A DNA stretch of 64,000 nucleotides from Aselliscus stoliczkanus (lineage: Eukaryota > Chordata > Mammalia > Chiroptera > Hipposideridae): the NCBI GenBank assembly GCA_033961575.1, contig CM066738.1, forward strand, positions 71,037,478 through 71,101,477, given 5' to 3'. The translations under genes and the position numbers were made by a program. Positions 33,522 to 45,778 of this stretch are shown piece by piece (the first letter of the stretch is position 1; the number at the start of each line of letters is the position of its first letter). A model generated the notes under the pieces. It did not search any database. It had not been told where the DNA came from and worked only from the letters and a program-made list of their open reading frames with translations.

Positions 33522-34916
33522 TGACTTTATTCCTAGAAGTGGCTGTCCCCTGTTCTATAAGGGTCTCCTTTCCTCCCTCCTCTCCTTCATTTTGCTCTTC
33601 TCACCTGCTAGAGTCAAGAAAAAGATCATCCAGGATAGTGGAAGTGGGAGTGGGGAGTGAGAGCTTTACTGACCAAATCTCATGTCTGGGACAAAGCTAC
33701 AATCCAGTTTCTAAAATGCACATTACAGATTGAAATTTATTTTCCCCTTTTAGGGAAGATATGCTGGCATCAATCTGGGGTGTGATATAATTTCGGTTTC
33801 TATGATCATAGACTTGGATCCTTGAATCTGGAAGGAACCCTCGATATGCAGTAGCCATGTTTTTGAAACACATTGTCCCCTGATGAGGAACACATAACAA
33901 TTTTTTAATCTAATGAGGGCTTCAGAGTAGGAATGATGGATTCTGCTTGGGTATTTGAAATGTTGTGGGATATCCACATACATACTAAGACTCATGGGAC
34001 TGGAAGCAGCTGAACTGTCTGAAGCAGAGACTGATATTTATGGGTCACCAGCTCTATCTGAATGGAAATTGAAGTCAGGGCGGTAGGAGAATCACAGTAC
34101 AAGGTTTGCAGGTGAGAAGAGAAGAGACTATGGAGCTCTGGGAATACCTATCACCTTTTAGAGGAAGACATGCCTGCCAAGGATGCCTATGAGGAACAGC
34201 TGGAGAAGTAGGAGGTGAAGGAGGGGTGGGAATGAGGTGAGGAACAGTGCGATGTTTTGAGGAGGAAATGGGAAAGGAGCAAACACCAAGGAGATATCAA
34301 GGAAGATCAGCAGAGAGTGGACTTAGCGCAAGTTAACCACAGGCGACCAAAGTGAGTCAACGAGTTCTGTGCTGACACTCTGTGTCCCTGGAGTGATGAG
34401 GCCCTGGACTGTTTAGTTTGGTCAAGCCACTTAGCTTCTATGGGTCTCTGCTCATCTTATAAATTGGGCATGATAACAAATTCTTAAGGATTACTGAAAA
34501 GATGCTCAGTATCTTGATGATGTCTCTGTCCTTCACTTCTGTCTTTGTCCTTTCTCACCCATATCTAACCCTCAGAGCTCCTCTGACAGTCTCCCATATC
34601 ATCTGAGCCTCTCTCTGCAAGTTCCTTTGTATTTGAGTTTTCCATGAAGACCTTCTGATAGGAGCATGCATGACAGGAGAGCGCTGAACTGCTTTCCCTA
34701 GCCTGTGCTCCCCAATCCTCCTGCAGAAGCACAGTCCCACCCTCATCCCAAACCTCAGTCATCCCTTCTGCCCTTGACATATATTCCCTGGAAGCTGTGG
34801 AGGAAAAAATGAGGTAAATGTTTCCTTTGCAACATATTGTCCTTTGAGTGATTCTAAGTGGAGCTGTTCAAATGACCCTCCTGATTTCTCCAGAAATCAG
34901 ATGCATGGTTGCTAGG
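33522..34916. other. unique sequence between two X-box-like sites
   Basis: Mostly unique sequence. A MIR-like scrap lies near 34400-34490 (ttggtcaagccacttagctt, then atcttataaattgggcatg). There is no coding evidence. Confidence 0.35.
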
Positions 34917-34931
34917 AAACCAACAATAGGT
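34917..34931. promoter_or_regulatory. RFX X-box-like site
   Basis: GGTTGCTAGGAAACC, a near-perfect palindrome of the X-box type, ~1.4 kb from the first. Confidence 0.4.
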
Positions 34932-35150
34932 GTTAACCACACCTAGTTTGAAAATGCTCCCAGCCTAAAGCACTGTAATTATATTCAGAAGAATTTTTCG
35001 CTGCTGTTCCATTATCATCTTTCAAAAATTTAATTTGACAATTATTTATTGAACTTGTACATGCAAAAACTTGCAAAGCAGAGATCTGATCATGTCACTT
35101 CTGTGCCCTCTCACTCACAAAAGAAAGTCAGGATGGCTTAATCTGATGAA
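34932..35150. other. unique sequence
   Basis: Nothing recognised. Confidence 0.3.
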
Positions 35151-35345
35151 AAAGCCAGCATCCTCTTACAACGCTCTACTCCTGCCTCAGCTGGTTGCTA
35201 TTCACTCTCTCCACACTGCCTCTTGGGTCTTCTGAAATCCCATCCTGCTCTTGCCTGCACAAGGCCTTGTCATTCTTCAAAGCCTAGTTTAAAGGATACT
35301 ATTAAGTCCAAACGGAATGAATTGCTCATTCCTGTTCACTGATGA
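35150..35345. repeat. L2-like fragment
   Basis: ctcctgcctcagctggttgc, then cttcaaagcctagtttaaag resembles diverged L2. Confidence 0.45.
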
Positions 35346-37197
35346 TTTCAGGTATGCATGCGTTCATTCAACAAAGATTTTGTCTACTCGATACTGAGCA
35401 CATCTGGTTTGCCTTCTTTCTTTATAGGGCACAGTTGGAAATGTTCTATGCCTGCCTCTATCATAAGGATTTCCCTTGGGTGACAAAGCTGTAGCAACTG
35501 GTAATTCTTTTATTTCACAAATTATGGTCCTGATAATAAATATAGCATGGAGGATTTTAAAATTTAAAAAGCAGGTAGTAATTATCCTAGAGTGGTTTTT
35601 TAAAAATAATATATGCTATCTTACCCAATCATGCTTAGCATAGCAATGAGAGATGTCCCCCTATATTCAGGCTTTGTTCACATTTTATTAAATTAAATTG
35701 GGATGTTCCCAGAAGGCTTCTACTCAAGAGAACAAGCACTTGGAATCAAAAAGTTCACTCTTAAGGAAAAAAATGGCTTCTCCACATGATGCATAAACAG
35801 TCCACCAGCTATTAGCTATCAGACCTGGATTATTAAGACAGCCAATTTTTGTTTTTCTCTTGATACATGCTTAAAATCCTCTCTAAATTGTGTATAAACA
35901 AGCCCCAGTTTATGCAGCCCTTGCATTTTACCCACTGTCAACACAACAAATGTATCTGATGGTGCAAGTGTTCTTTGAAATATCTTCATTTTGCCTCCAT
36001 TATCTATGTTCCCTTGAGCTGGGGTGCAGTTCCCAGCATGATCCTAAATTATAACCAGTTGTGTTGCCAGAGTCTAGTGAGAAAAGCAGAAACCAGTTTG
36101 GGTATTCGGGAGGGAATTTAACATAGGAAATTCATTACATAAGTGATGAAAGAATGGAGAAGCCAAACAGAGATTAGCCACAGCTGGAAACTACTAAGGC
36201 TGGAAGGACAAAGGAAGTAGATAATGTTAATGGAACCCAGGATTTGGCATCACCTGGTAGATGCTGGTGCCAAAGAGGAGAAAAAAATTGTTACCAGAGA
36301 CACCATCCAAGGTAGAGAGAGAGAGAAAAGTACCATGGCTTCTGCCCTCCTCCTCACTCCAAACTTCCAGTAGCTTCTGTTTGGCCAATCAAGCTTTCAT
36401 CAAGCCAGAGGGCAAGGAGTCTGGTAAGCGTACTTCCCTGAAACAGCAGAGAGCAGCAGGGGCGAGACAGGATGGGGCTGACAACAAAAAGGGACACAAT
36501 CCATGCCTTCGAGCCCCAGAGATGAAGCCCTGTCACAAGTGTTGCCCACTTCTAATCTAGTTCTACTCACAGACCTCCTCATAATCCCTTGGGTACAAGC
36601 CCTAGCTAACTTGGTACCATGAAATATGCTCCTCTCTTCTCCATGAGGCTGGCCAACTTTTAGGAAACACCAATCTAATTTCTGTTTTGTTTTCCTAATT
36701 AAGTTTTTAAAATAATTTTCTAAGGGAGAAATTAATACCTCTGCATTATTATCATGTCTCATATTTACACGAAGGGGTTTTCAAGAGTTTTATCTCCAAT
36801 TAATAATTGTCTTTTTTTCCCCCAACATTTAATATTCAAATACCTGCTCATAAAAATGCATCTCGGTCCTATTTTTACCACATTTATTCCCTAGGGGTTT
36901 TTCTTGTTTTGGTTCTATGTTTAGCAGAACTTTCAAGTAGCACTTTGGGGGCTTTAGGCAAATTTAAATAATCTCCTTTAAATTAGAAGGAAATTCTTCA
37001 TGCACTGTTAGGCCAAGTCCCAGTTATCTGAAAGTTATTTGACCAAAACCTTTTACATGTACTCCTGGGAAATTCTATATATGCTGGGAAGATTTGAATC
37101 ATGTAGTACAATTGGAATCTGCTAAAAAGCATCTATAACATAGGGAAATAACATTTTTAAAAATCACATTTCAATTTATAGTTAAACAGGATTATTA
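35346..37197. other. unique AT-rich sequence
   Basis: No repeat, RNA gene or recognised coding frame over about 1.8 kb. The 99- and 120-codon frames at 36261-36762 overlap on opposite strands and show no family similarity. Confidence 0.35.
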
Positions 37198-37201
37198 AAA
37201 C

Positions 37202-38449
37202 TGTTACCGGAGAACAGGCCCTCCTTGGCACAGTGCCCAGGTTCTTGGCGTCTCGAGCAAAGAACTGAATGAGACACCGAGGTAAAGTAGTGGAAAAGCA
37301 GTTTATTAGAAGAAAAAGTACACTTCAAAGAAATAGAAGCTCAAAGATCCAAAGGGCCAAGGGCAAAGGCCAGAGCCAAGGGCATCATTATTAGGAGAAA
37401 AAGTACATTCCAAAGAGTTTGGAGTGGGCTGAGCAAAAGAAAGAGCTCAAAAGGCGCTGGCTAGCTAGGACTTGGAATTTTTATCCCTTTTTTCTATAGA
37501 ATGGGCTGTTCCTCCCAGGGTGTGGGACCACTTCATTGACACCTGTGATTGACAAGAGGCTATTACTTCATCTTTTTAGACTGTGCATGTTTCTTCCCAG
37601 AGTTCAGTCTGTTATAACATATTAATGAACTTCTGGGCATATGTATATTATAATGATGGTATAGTGAGGCCCAGGTAAAATGAAGGTTGTTGTGGTCTCT
37701 ACTGCACAGGTGTGAGTGACTGGTCTAATCCAGTTGGGTATTTTGTACCCATTTGTTTCCTCATAGGGGTAGATATTACAATGAAAAAGGGGAAGTTTTG
37801 GGTGGAGAGGGGAGGCCTTTTGGGCAGGTGCATTCTGTGGGTTGTGTTGGATCTGCAGAAATGCAGAGACCCAATGCCTATCTCTAGCGGCCTGTCTTGT
37901 TTTCTCCTTGAGAGACATGATTCCCATAAAATCTCTATGGGAAGTTGAGGGACAGGAGATCTTTTCTTCTGTATCTACTTCCTGCTGGGCAGGGGAGTAG
38001 AGCTGTCCCTGCCTATTTGGGGGATTCACTGGACTCTCACCCTAGCTGATCTCAGATGAGAGGAAGGGGTCTCGAGATCCACCTGAAGACCACGTTGGCT
38101 TCTTTGGTTGGGACTGGTAATATTGCTGGGGTATCATCTGTATCCCCAAGGCCCCTGAATGAGGAAAAATAGATTTTAATTAATAAATCCATCAGCTCTG
38201 TGAAGCCTGTGGCTAGTCAACTGGTCACTCAGGTGGTTTCAATTGTACAGGAGCTGGGCCCAGGATAGGTTGAAGAAAGCATTAGGCTTCAGTGATTGCA
38301 ATCAACAAAGTCACAAATTTCAGGATAATTATCTAAAGTAGGGGGTAGGAGATAAAAATCCTGGGGAAAAAAAACTTTAAGGAAAAGGGAACTTAAAATC
38401 AAAGTTTTTTCAGTGAGGGGAGGGAGGGCTACTCACTTGGCCTGTATCA
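37202..38449 (-). mobile_element. Solo ERV LTR (~1.25 kb, 4-bp TSD)
   Basis: Begins TGTTACCGG and ends CTGTATCA, flanked by AAAC on both sides (37198-37201 and 38450-38453). Reversed AATAAA (GTTTATTAG at 37301) and reversed TATA-like sequence (near 37480) show minus orientation. An internal ~30-bp segment (TTATTAGAAGAAAAAGTACA) is repeated with changes 85 bp apart (37303 and 37388). A 135-codon frame (38029-37622) lies in the U3 part and resembles no protein I recognise. Confidence 0.75.
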
Positions 38450-38453
38450 AAAC

Positions 38454-38669
38454 CACACATTAACTTTTGGAAACTGTAATCTTCAGAAACTCATCTATGT
38501 TTAAACCACAATATACAACCCCTTTACGGTCTTACATCCACCTTTTTATTATAAAAATAATAGTGTTCATTATAGAATATTTGGAAAATAAGGAAAAGTA
38601 AAATAATTTAAAAATTTGAAAAACCCATAACTCCAACATCCAAAGATAACCTCTATTAATATTTATTTA
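38454..38669. other. AT-rich sequence
   Basis: Nothing recognised. Confidence 0.3.
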
Positions 38670-38805
38670 TTTGTTTTTTGTTAGCTGAGCCATCCTGCCA
38701 TCTGTTGGCAGCTCAGCTCAGGCCTTGCATGGAACCAGTGACCCTGTTTCTCAGAGCTCACACTCTTGAGTGAGATCTTAACCAACTGAGCCACTCGGCT
38801 GGCCC
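38670..38805 (-). mobile_element. tRNA-derived SINE (type C), minus
   Basis: AGCTGAGCCATCCTGCCATC through CTCAGAGCTCACACTCTTGA to GAGCCACTCGGCTGGCCC. TSD not resolved. Confidence 0.85.
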
Positions 38806-38900
38806 CCTTTTTTAACATTTTGATGCATATCTTGTATATGTGTTTATACGTGTGTTCATAAAACAACCCTATGGACATACCACACAAACTATTTTATATA

Positions 38901-39005
38901 TTTTTTTTTTTTTCAGGGCAGTGTCACTGGCCCTCATATGTGGGACCTGAACCGGGGCCACTGGCTTCCCAAGCCAGCATTTAACCACTGTGCCACTCGG
39001 CCGGC

Positions 39006-39007
<2 letters not shown>
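38901..39007 (-). mobile_element. Short tRNA-derived SINE (type A), minus, next to (TG)n
   Basis: T-run, then CAGGGCAGTGTCACTGGCCC to CCACTCGGCCGGCCC. Its 5' end directly abuts the TG microsatellite. Confidence 0.9.

Positions 39008-39056
<49 letters not shown>
39008..39056. repeat. (TG)n microsatellite
   Basis: About 24 uninterrupted TG units. Confidence 0.97.
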
Positions 39057-39058
<2 letters not shown>

Positions 39059-39613
39059 TTATCATTTACCATTTTATTTTGAAGATTTCCCCATACTATA
39101 ATTTTTCCCATTAAAAAAATCATTTTAATTGGCTCATAATATTGTGCAATTGTACTGTAATTTATTAAATTATTTTCTTTTTGTTAGACATTTAGGAACC
39201 ACATTGCTACTTATACCTTGACAAGCCAATATGAAAAGACTGGATTTTAGTCTATAAAAAGGAAGTCACATCATCATTGAAAGAAGCTGGCATTTGCTTT
39301 TCCCAGGCTCTGGTTATCTCTGTTAGCTGTCTTTGGTTTCACATTAACTGCATTTGAAGGTTTCTCCTTTTGCAATGCTGAAAAGTAGGAGTGAGGAAAG
39401 AGCCACCACTTAGAGAACTCAACCAAAGAAGTGGCAATGGTTAATGATTAAAGCAATGATTTGGAAGAAATAAGCCTTGTTCTTGTTATTTATAAATTTT
39501 GAGTCAATACTGACATAATTTTTAAGACTACATATATATTTTAGACGCTTAGAAATCCCTGTTAAATGAGTGATGAATTTTGAATGCCAGATAAGGGTGT
39601 GGTTAGGTGCTTG
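39057..39613. other. AT-rich unique sequence
   Basis: Nothing recognised. Confidence 0.3.
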
Positions 39614-39617
39614 ATTT

Positions 39618-40310
39618 TGAGATAGGAAAATTATAGACAGTCAGGAAAATTGCCACAGTAGAGGGAATCAGGGTGTAAACTATAACAAAGCCAGGAAAAT
39701 AATTTATTAGCTAACAAACAGGATTAAGTCACAGGACTGGCCAATGACAAACTCAGGTCTGGGAGGAGAAAGGCCTCTTTTCCAATCAGGGATTCCCAGG
39801 TAGAATACTTATCTCCAAGAGGTTTATTTAACATAACATAAGACTCAGTCTGGTAACATTCTCCTCTCAGAGCAGAGACATTGGTTAAGTTAATTAAGCT
39901 CTAAGGAAATTAGGCATTTGGAGGAAACACCTCCTCCAGGCTGAGCAACAAATGTGGCCCTAAAAGGCACCAGCCAGCCCCTCCACCCCAGACATACAAA
40001 AGGTATTAAAAACTAAAGCTAGGGCCAGCTAAGTGGCGCAGTGGTTAAGTGCTGGCTTGGGAAGCCAGCGGCCCCAGTTCGGGTCCCACATATGATGGCT
40101 AGTGACACTGCCCTCCAAAAAAAACACAAAAGAACTAAAGCATTTGCCCTAAGTAGTGGGCAACCCAGTCAGGATCCCCTCTCGTTTTGAGAGCTGTTAC
40201 TTTCTACTGTAATAAACTATCCTCTGCTGTAAACTTTACCTCTCTGGTCTGTGTCTCCATTCTTCGGCTTCACGAGACTACAATCCTTGCATGAGAAATA
40301 TCCTACATCA
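39618..40310 (+). mobile_element. Solo ERV LTR, plus (same family as 23854-24458)
   Basis: Runs TGAGATAGGAAAATTATAG to ATATCCTACATCA. It has a TATTAAAA-type box (~40005), AATAAA at about 40211, and flanks ATTT / ATTG, a 4-bp TSD with one change. A type-A SINE (40022-40132) sits inside. Without it the unit is about 575 bp. Confidence 0.85.
40022..40132 (+). mobile_element. Short tRNA-derived SINE (type A) inside LTR
   Basis: GGGCCAGCTAAGTGGCGCAG to CACTGCCCTCC plus A-rich tail. TSD AACTAAAGC on both sides. Confidence 0.92.
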
Positions 40311-40670
40311 ATTGTATCTATTTGGGGTGCCTATGGATTTTCTTGTTCCTTTTGTATTTTCCTAGTAGGCATCAATGATTTGGAGTGGGATTGGCCCAGA
40401 GTAGTCTTTATAGCACTAAAAGCTATCTTATTAAATACTTTTATATATTGTTATATTTATACTATACCATATATATTTACATATATATGAAAATAATAAT
40501 TGTAACAAAAACACCATAGGATTGTTATGCGGATTAAATGAGATGATGCAGGAAGAATTCAGCTCAACCACTGGCTAACTGAAAATACTCCACAGACATA
40601 ATATGTTAGAAATATCATCGTTATTATCTTCATTTGAATAGGACTATGGCTTACAAAGAACTGTCACATA
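40311..40670. other. AT-rich unique sequence
   Basis: Nothing recognised. Confidence 0.3.
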
Positions 40671-40685
40671 CATTTGCACTTTTTT

Positions 40686-40823
40686 TTTAGCTGAGCCATC
40701 CTGCCACCTGTTGGCAGCTCAGCGGCAGCTCAACTCTGGCTGGGCATCAAACTGCTGTTGCTCAGAGCTCAGCTTGCACTTTTGAGCAAGCTCTTAACCA
40801 ACGGAGACACTTGGCCAGCTCTA
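40686..40823 (-). mobile_element. tRNA-derived SINE (type C), minus
   Basis: AGCTGAGCCATCCTGCCACC through GCTCTTAACCAACGGAGACA to CTTGGCCAGC. TSD with core TTTGCACTTTT on both sides. Confidence 0.9.
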
Positions 40824-40836
40824 CCTTTGCACTTTT

Positions 40837-42009
40837 AATTGCCACAACAACTCAGAGAAGTAGGCAAGGATGAGGATCCTTTTTGTCGCAAGGTGCTTGC
40901 ACACTGACAGCTCATGATGGTGACCTGCTAATATTTTGATGACCATTTAAGTGGTCATGCGGGACTAAATTATTCTAAACTATGACTTTGGCAAAAGTAG
41001 ATAGAATGAGTTGACAAGGGATGGCAAATTTTTATTGCTGTTTTTGAACACCCATCCAGAAGCAAGAAGTGGGAGAAGAGTTACATTTAGGGAAAAAATC
41101 CCAGGGGATAGCCATGATTCAGTGAGAGGCTGGCTCAAACGTTGCAATCCAAGTCAAGGTCATGACTCCCTGCATTCACTGAAGAGCTCAAGGGCCTCAG
41201 AATCAATAATTTGGCACTCATGAATGCTCCAGGTCAAGCTTAATGTTCACACAGTTCATCAATTTGTCTTCAAAGAGCTGCCCCAAAGTCAGCAGGGTTA
41301 ATCAATTCTAACCACTAGGCAATCAAATAGCCAGTAAAGCCATCACAGGAGGGGGATAAAGGCAGAAAACAGGACACACCATTTGATTGTACTAATCATT
41401 CAAAAAACAGTCATGACAGAACCAATCATTTCAATCTTCTCTTGCATATTAGTACTCAACCATTAACCAACTCAATTTTCAAAATATCTTACTAGACTCA
41501 ATTGAAAAGCAATCTCTTTGGTTTCATTAACAGTTGGGATAGGAAAGGTACATCAGCAGAAGAACATATTTTTTCCACATTAGCAGGATAGGCAAGGAAT
41601 GAAACAAAAGGGTTAGTTAATCATGGTGTGAGATTTCTCAGCATGGTGGAGAGCTTTTCAGGGAATATGGTGAGGCAGAAATAGAAGTGATATTTGGATG
41701 GGGTTGAAATATGTTTTGCTTTACCTGAGAGAAGATACGGATGTCAATTGCCTACTGCAGATGACCAAAGTAGAGCAATAACTAGGTTTGGGTGATCCAG
41801 ATAGCTACTTAAAGTTTCTTTCTGCTAAAAACAGAGCATCTGATAAATTCTTGACTTGTCTTGGCATTTTTGTCTCAGAATATAGAGGAGGCAAGGAAGG
41901 TAGCTACAACACTAGATTCAAGTCTGATGAACCAGAAGGAATGTGCAGGTGATACGGAGGATGGGGCCCTAAAGAATTAAACAAGTGTTCCACCTTAACC
42001 CTTATTGAC
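40837..42009. other. unique sequence
   Basis: No repeat or exon-like signal is recognised. Confidence 0.35.
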
Positions 42010-42250
42010 TTAAAAAACAAAAAGATATCAAAAAGTTTATCAACAAGGTCCATACAATGAATGATGTCTGTGATTTGCTTCAGAATTATCCAGTGGCAGC
42101 AGGAAGTGGGTGGAGGTTGATAGGTGGGGGTATAGAAAGAACAGGATATTCTATGAGTTGGTAATTGTTGAAACTAGGTGATAGATCCATGGGAGTACAT
42201 TATACTATTATCTGCATTTGATATTTACCATGATAATAAGTGAAACAAAA
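42010..42250 (+). repeat. Old L1 3' UTR fragment
   Basis: tttgcttcagaattatccag, then gttggtaattgttgaaacta, then tgatatttaccatgataata resembles an ancient L1 3' end. Confidence 0.5.
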
Positions 42251-42660
42251 CAAAATAATACATGACTCATTCCAAAGAAAAAAGAAAAAAAACCTCTAAA
42301 AGGAAGAATGACTTAAAGATATGACAAGCTTTCAAAAAAGAAACAGTCTATCCACAGAGGCACAAACAATCCCGTTTAGGGAGAAAATGTGTGTGTGAGT
42401 TTGGAGTATAGGGTAGAGAGGCAGGATCTAAAGCAACATGAGTTGACCAGGAGCCATTTGGAAATCTGTGGGAGCATTTTTGCTTGTCATGAACTGGTAG
42501 CAATGTTGGTTCTCAGTGGTGGAAAGCCAGGGATGCTAAAATTCCTTTAGTCCAAGGACCATAGAATTGGTCCCCCCACACCACCATGACAGTAGCATCC
42601 CCACTAAACAGCATTGATATGAGGAATCCAAAGTGCCAAAGTCACCACTGAGGGTGCTCT
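42251..42660. other. unique sequence
   Basis: Nothing recognised. Confidence 0.3.
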
Positions 42661-42677
42661 GTTATTACGCTGGTCTT

Positions 42678-43038
42678 TTTTTTTTTTTTTTTTAAGATTT
42701 TTGTTGGGTAATTAGGGGAGGTGAACAGTGTTGGGGAATTAGGGGAGGGGACCAGCCAAATTGTTGTTCTTTAATCTTCGTTGTGAAGATGCCAGTCACC
42801 ATCTGGCTTCCTGTTGGCAGCTTGTGGCCTCTAAGCTCAAGGTGCCGAGTTCAATCTTTGAACAGGCAATCTTGTCGTTACACCAGCTGAGCCATCCAGC
42901 CACCTGTTGGCAACTCAGCGACAGCTCAGCTAGGACACAGCATTCACTGGCCCATGTGGGAATCGAACCAGTGGCCCCATTGCTCAGAGCTCGTGCTCTA
43001 AGCCAACTGTTAACCTACTGAGCCACTTGGCCAGCCCC
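42678..43038 (-). mobile_element. Long VES/Rhin-type SINE (type D), minus
   Basis: T-run, then repeated TTGGGGAATTAGGGGAGG, through GCTGAGCCATCCAGCCACCT to GCCACTTGGCCAGCCCC. TSD TATTACGCTGGTCTT / TATTAATCTGGTCTT. Confidence 0.9.
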
Positions 43039-43053
43039 TATTAATCTGGTCTT

Positions 43054-44544
43054 AAAGGCACATGGCCTCTGAATGGGAAAAATAAATAGTAATGGATGAA
43101 TAATAAAGACCCATATGGAATTGTAAGAAGTGAGTCAAGAAAGCCAAAGACTGAATGATTAAAGGCTTGCCAAGATTCAAAAGTCAATATTGAGATACAA
43201 TAAGAATACAGCATTTGAATGTTTCAGGAAGAAGGGAGAATTTCCTATAATCTGGAAAATATTGCACAGCTGTGGCTAAAAGAATTGGAGCACTATTAAT
43301 AAATGGTAAGCCAGTAAATAGTGAGAAAGCCTACCAGGAACATATGCCCATACCCCAATGAGGCTGTGTTGGATCACTTATCCTCTAAAATTTAACCTTG
43401 CCTTAGGCTCTAGAAGTAGTCCCAACCCACCCCCAATTCAGCAAAATCTAATAAACCTCAGGCCAGGGGTTCCATCAGTGGGTGAGCAAGACTAATCTCT
43501 GGAAATAGTGTTCCTAGTCTGGCCTCTCTCACTATTAATCAGGTCTTATTTCAAGGAGCTTATCACCTGGTCTGGGGAAGCAAGACACAGTGAAACAACA
43601 ATTCCAAAGATGTCGAAAGACACCTTATGATTCAGTCCTAAGTGAGTTGCACAGATGGTTAACGGCATAGGTCAAAGAAAGGATGAATAGCTGTGGCTTT
43701 GCGTCAGCAGGGAGTGCTTTGTGGAGTGAAAGGGATGTGACCCTAATTTTAAAAGGGAGGCAGGTTTTGAACAACCATAGAAAAAAGGAAAGGGCACATT
43801 TGTGGAGAGTAGAGAATTGGGGGGAGGAGAGAAGAAAATGAACAAAGACTCCATCCTTTGACCATATTTTGACTTAGGACTTCCACTCTAATGACTCTCC
43901 TAGTTGGCATGTTCTTGGACTCTGGCCTTCTTGACTTCCTCAGCCCTTGAATATTCCTGGGTCTTGACTTTGTGGTGCACCTGCCTCTGACTCATCGCTG
44001 CTCAGGCATTGGGTTTGCATGCACTCTTGCCTCAGATTCAGCCTAACACAAGGAAGTGTCACTAGCCACTTCTGGGCAAACAACCCATACACATTCCCCA
44101 GAAGGAATGAACACAGCCGTTCCACATGGAGGGGGAACCAAATTCACAGTCTTTGGGCAATCAAAGGCTTTCATGTAATCAAATCCAAGGGAAGTTTGGC
44201 CAAAAATGTTCTCTTTTTCTCCCTATGCTTTGACACATTGCTTTTTATTTATTCATTTTTTATTTTCTAAAAATTGGTTCCAAACCTAATAGAGAAATTC
44301 ACTTAAAGCATCATCAATGATAGAGTGGAAAGCTTTTGAATAAAATTTTGGTAAGTGACTCCGTAGCAGTTTGGTATCAAACTGGAATCAGCTTAAAAAC
44401 AATTGACCCATCAGGTTCACCAAGAGTCAATAAATCTATGAGTCATTATACAAACTGTGAACCAAAATAAACCTGCTGTGTAACTCGTGTATATGTTGGG
44501 GCTGTAATACTCATGATAGCCTGAAATAAATCATTATGTTCCTT
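43054..44544. other. mostly unique sequence
   Basis: Possible diverged L2 at 43440-43800 (gcagggagtgctttgtggag). Nothing else is recognised, and there is no supported gene. Confidence 0.35.
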
Positions 44545-44560
44545 GTAAATGTGATTTTTT

Positions 44561-44817
44561 TTGTTAGTTATAGACGTACAAAACAATGCAATAGTTAACT
44601 TTTTCACTTCTTACAAAGTGACTACCCCCTTCCCCTTGCCCTGCCCCCCTCCCCTGACATCATACATATCTATTACAATTCCACTGACTACATCCCCACA
44701 CTATATTCCACATCCCATGACTATATATGTGTTAAATTATAGTCAACATCTAATATTATTCAGCACAGCTTCAGATGTACAGTGCAGTGGTCAGGCCACT
44801 ACACCGTCCATGAGGTG
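44561..44817 (-). mobile_element. 5'-truncated L1 3' end, minus
   Basis: Reversed L1 3' UTR collinear with 3225-3480. The perfect 16-bp TSD GTAAATGTGATTTTTT (44545-44560 and 44818-44833) makes it a young insertion. Confidence 0.92.
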
Positions 44818-44833
44818 GTAAATGTGATTTTTT

Positions 44834-45170
44834 TAAAAACTACATATCATATATCATATATCTTTTACACTTTAATTGTTACTACCATTTATAGTCCTGT
44901 AATGAAAGAACACTTTTTTTCCTTTTAAAAATTAGAAACTGTATTCCTTAGTAAAATACCAAGAAACACAAGTTAGGATGATGGTTGGCTATACACTTGT
45001 ATAATAAAAATACATTAAAGTACAGTACCTGTGGAGGCAGATGAGGTAAGGCCAGGCAGAACACTACACTTGCTGTTTACAGGCTCTGCCAGAACCATGT
45101 TTGGGTTCTTGGGTTGGTGCTTATCAGAAATCATGTTGACACAGGCATGAATGTTCTGAATTTTTGAAAG
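44834..45170. other. AT-rich sequence
   Basis: Nothing recognised beyond a short catatat-type patch. Confidence 0.3.
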
Positions 45171-45171
<1 letters not shown>

Positions 45172-45206
<35 letters not shown>

Positions 45207-45215
45207 GTGTGTGTG
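45172..45215. repeat. (TG)n microsatellite
   Basis: TG run with a single C interruption. Confidence 0.97.
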
Positions 45216-45764
45216 GCTGTTATTGCTATCCTTGCTGGAGCACATTTAATGGAGAGCTTTGGAGAAACTGCAAAAATTTCGCAACATATAAATGCTTGAT
45301 AACAACAGCATGTTTCCCTCTGGAAAAGCTGGAGACTCAGGCCAGCTGATGCTGTTCATTTATATATTCAGAATAAAACAGTTGGGGCTAGGGGCAAATC
45401 CCGGAGAGTTTCTGTGAAGACAGTTTTTTAGACAGTCTTTATGAAGACCACAATTTGGACATATGACTTTAGTGTAATTATAATTGAGTTTTTAGAAAGA
45501 CTGTATTCAGCTCTTTATTCTAAATTTTCAATCTTATTCTACTCCATATTTTAATTGACTCTAAATTGCTAATACCAACATAAATCAATGAAGGGGTTTC
45601 TTCTGAACACTAAACTAGAAAGAATGTTTTTCTTTTCTAGAGCCCAAATAGGATATGAGGTAATTAATCTAGCACAGTGTCTCCTATATCAAAGGTTCTT
45701 CAAATATTCACTCAAATGTCTATTGATTAAGCATTATACAAAAAGCATATCAAAGACAAATATT
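45216..45764. other. AT-rich unique sequence
   Basis: Nothing recognised. Confidence 0.3.
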
Positions 45765-45778
45765 AAAAATGAATTATG

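Noticed and set aside
37622..38029. 135-codon minus-strand frame as a gene
   Set aside because: It lies wholly within the U3 part of an LTR bounded by a TSD and shows no recognised protein family.
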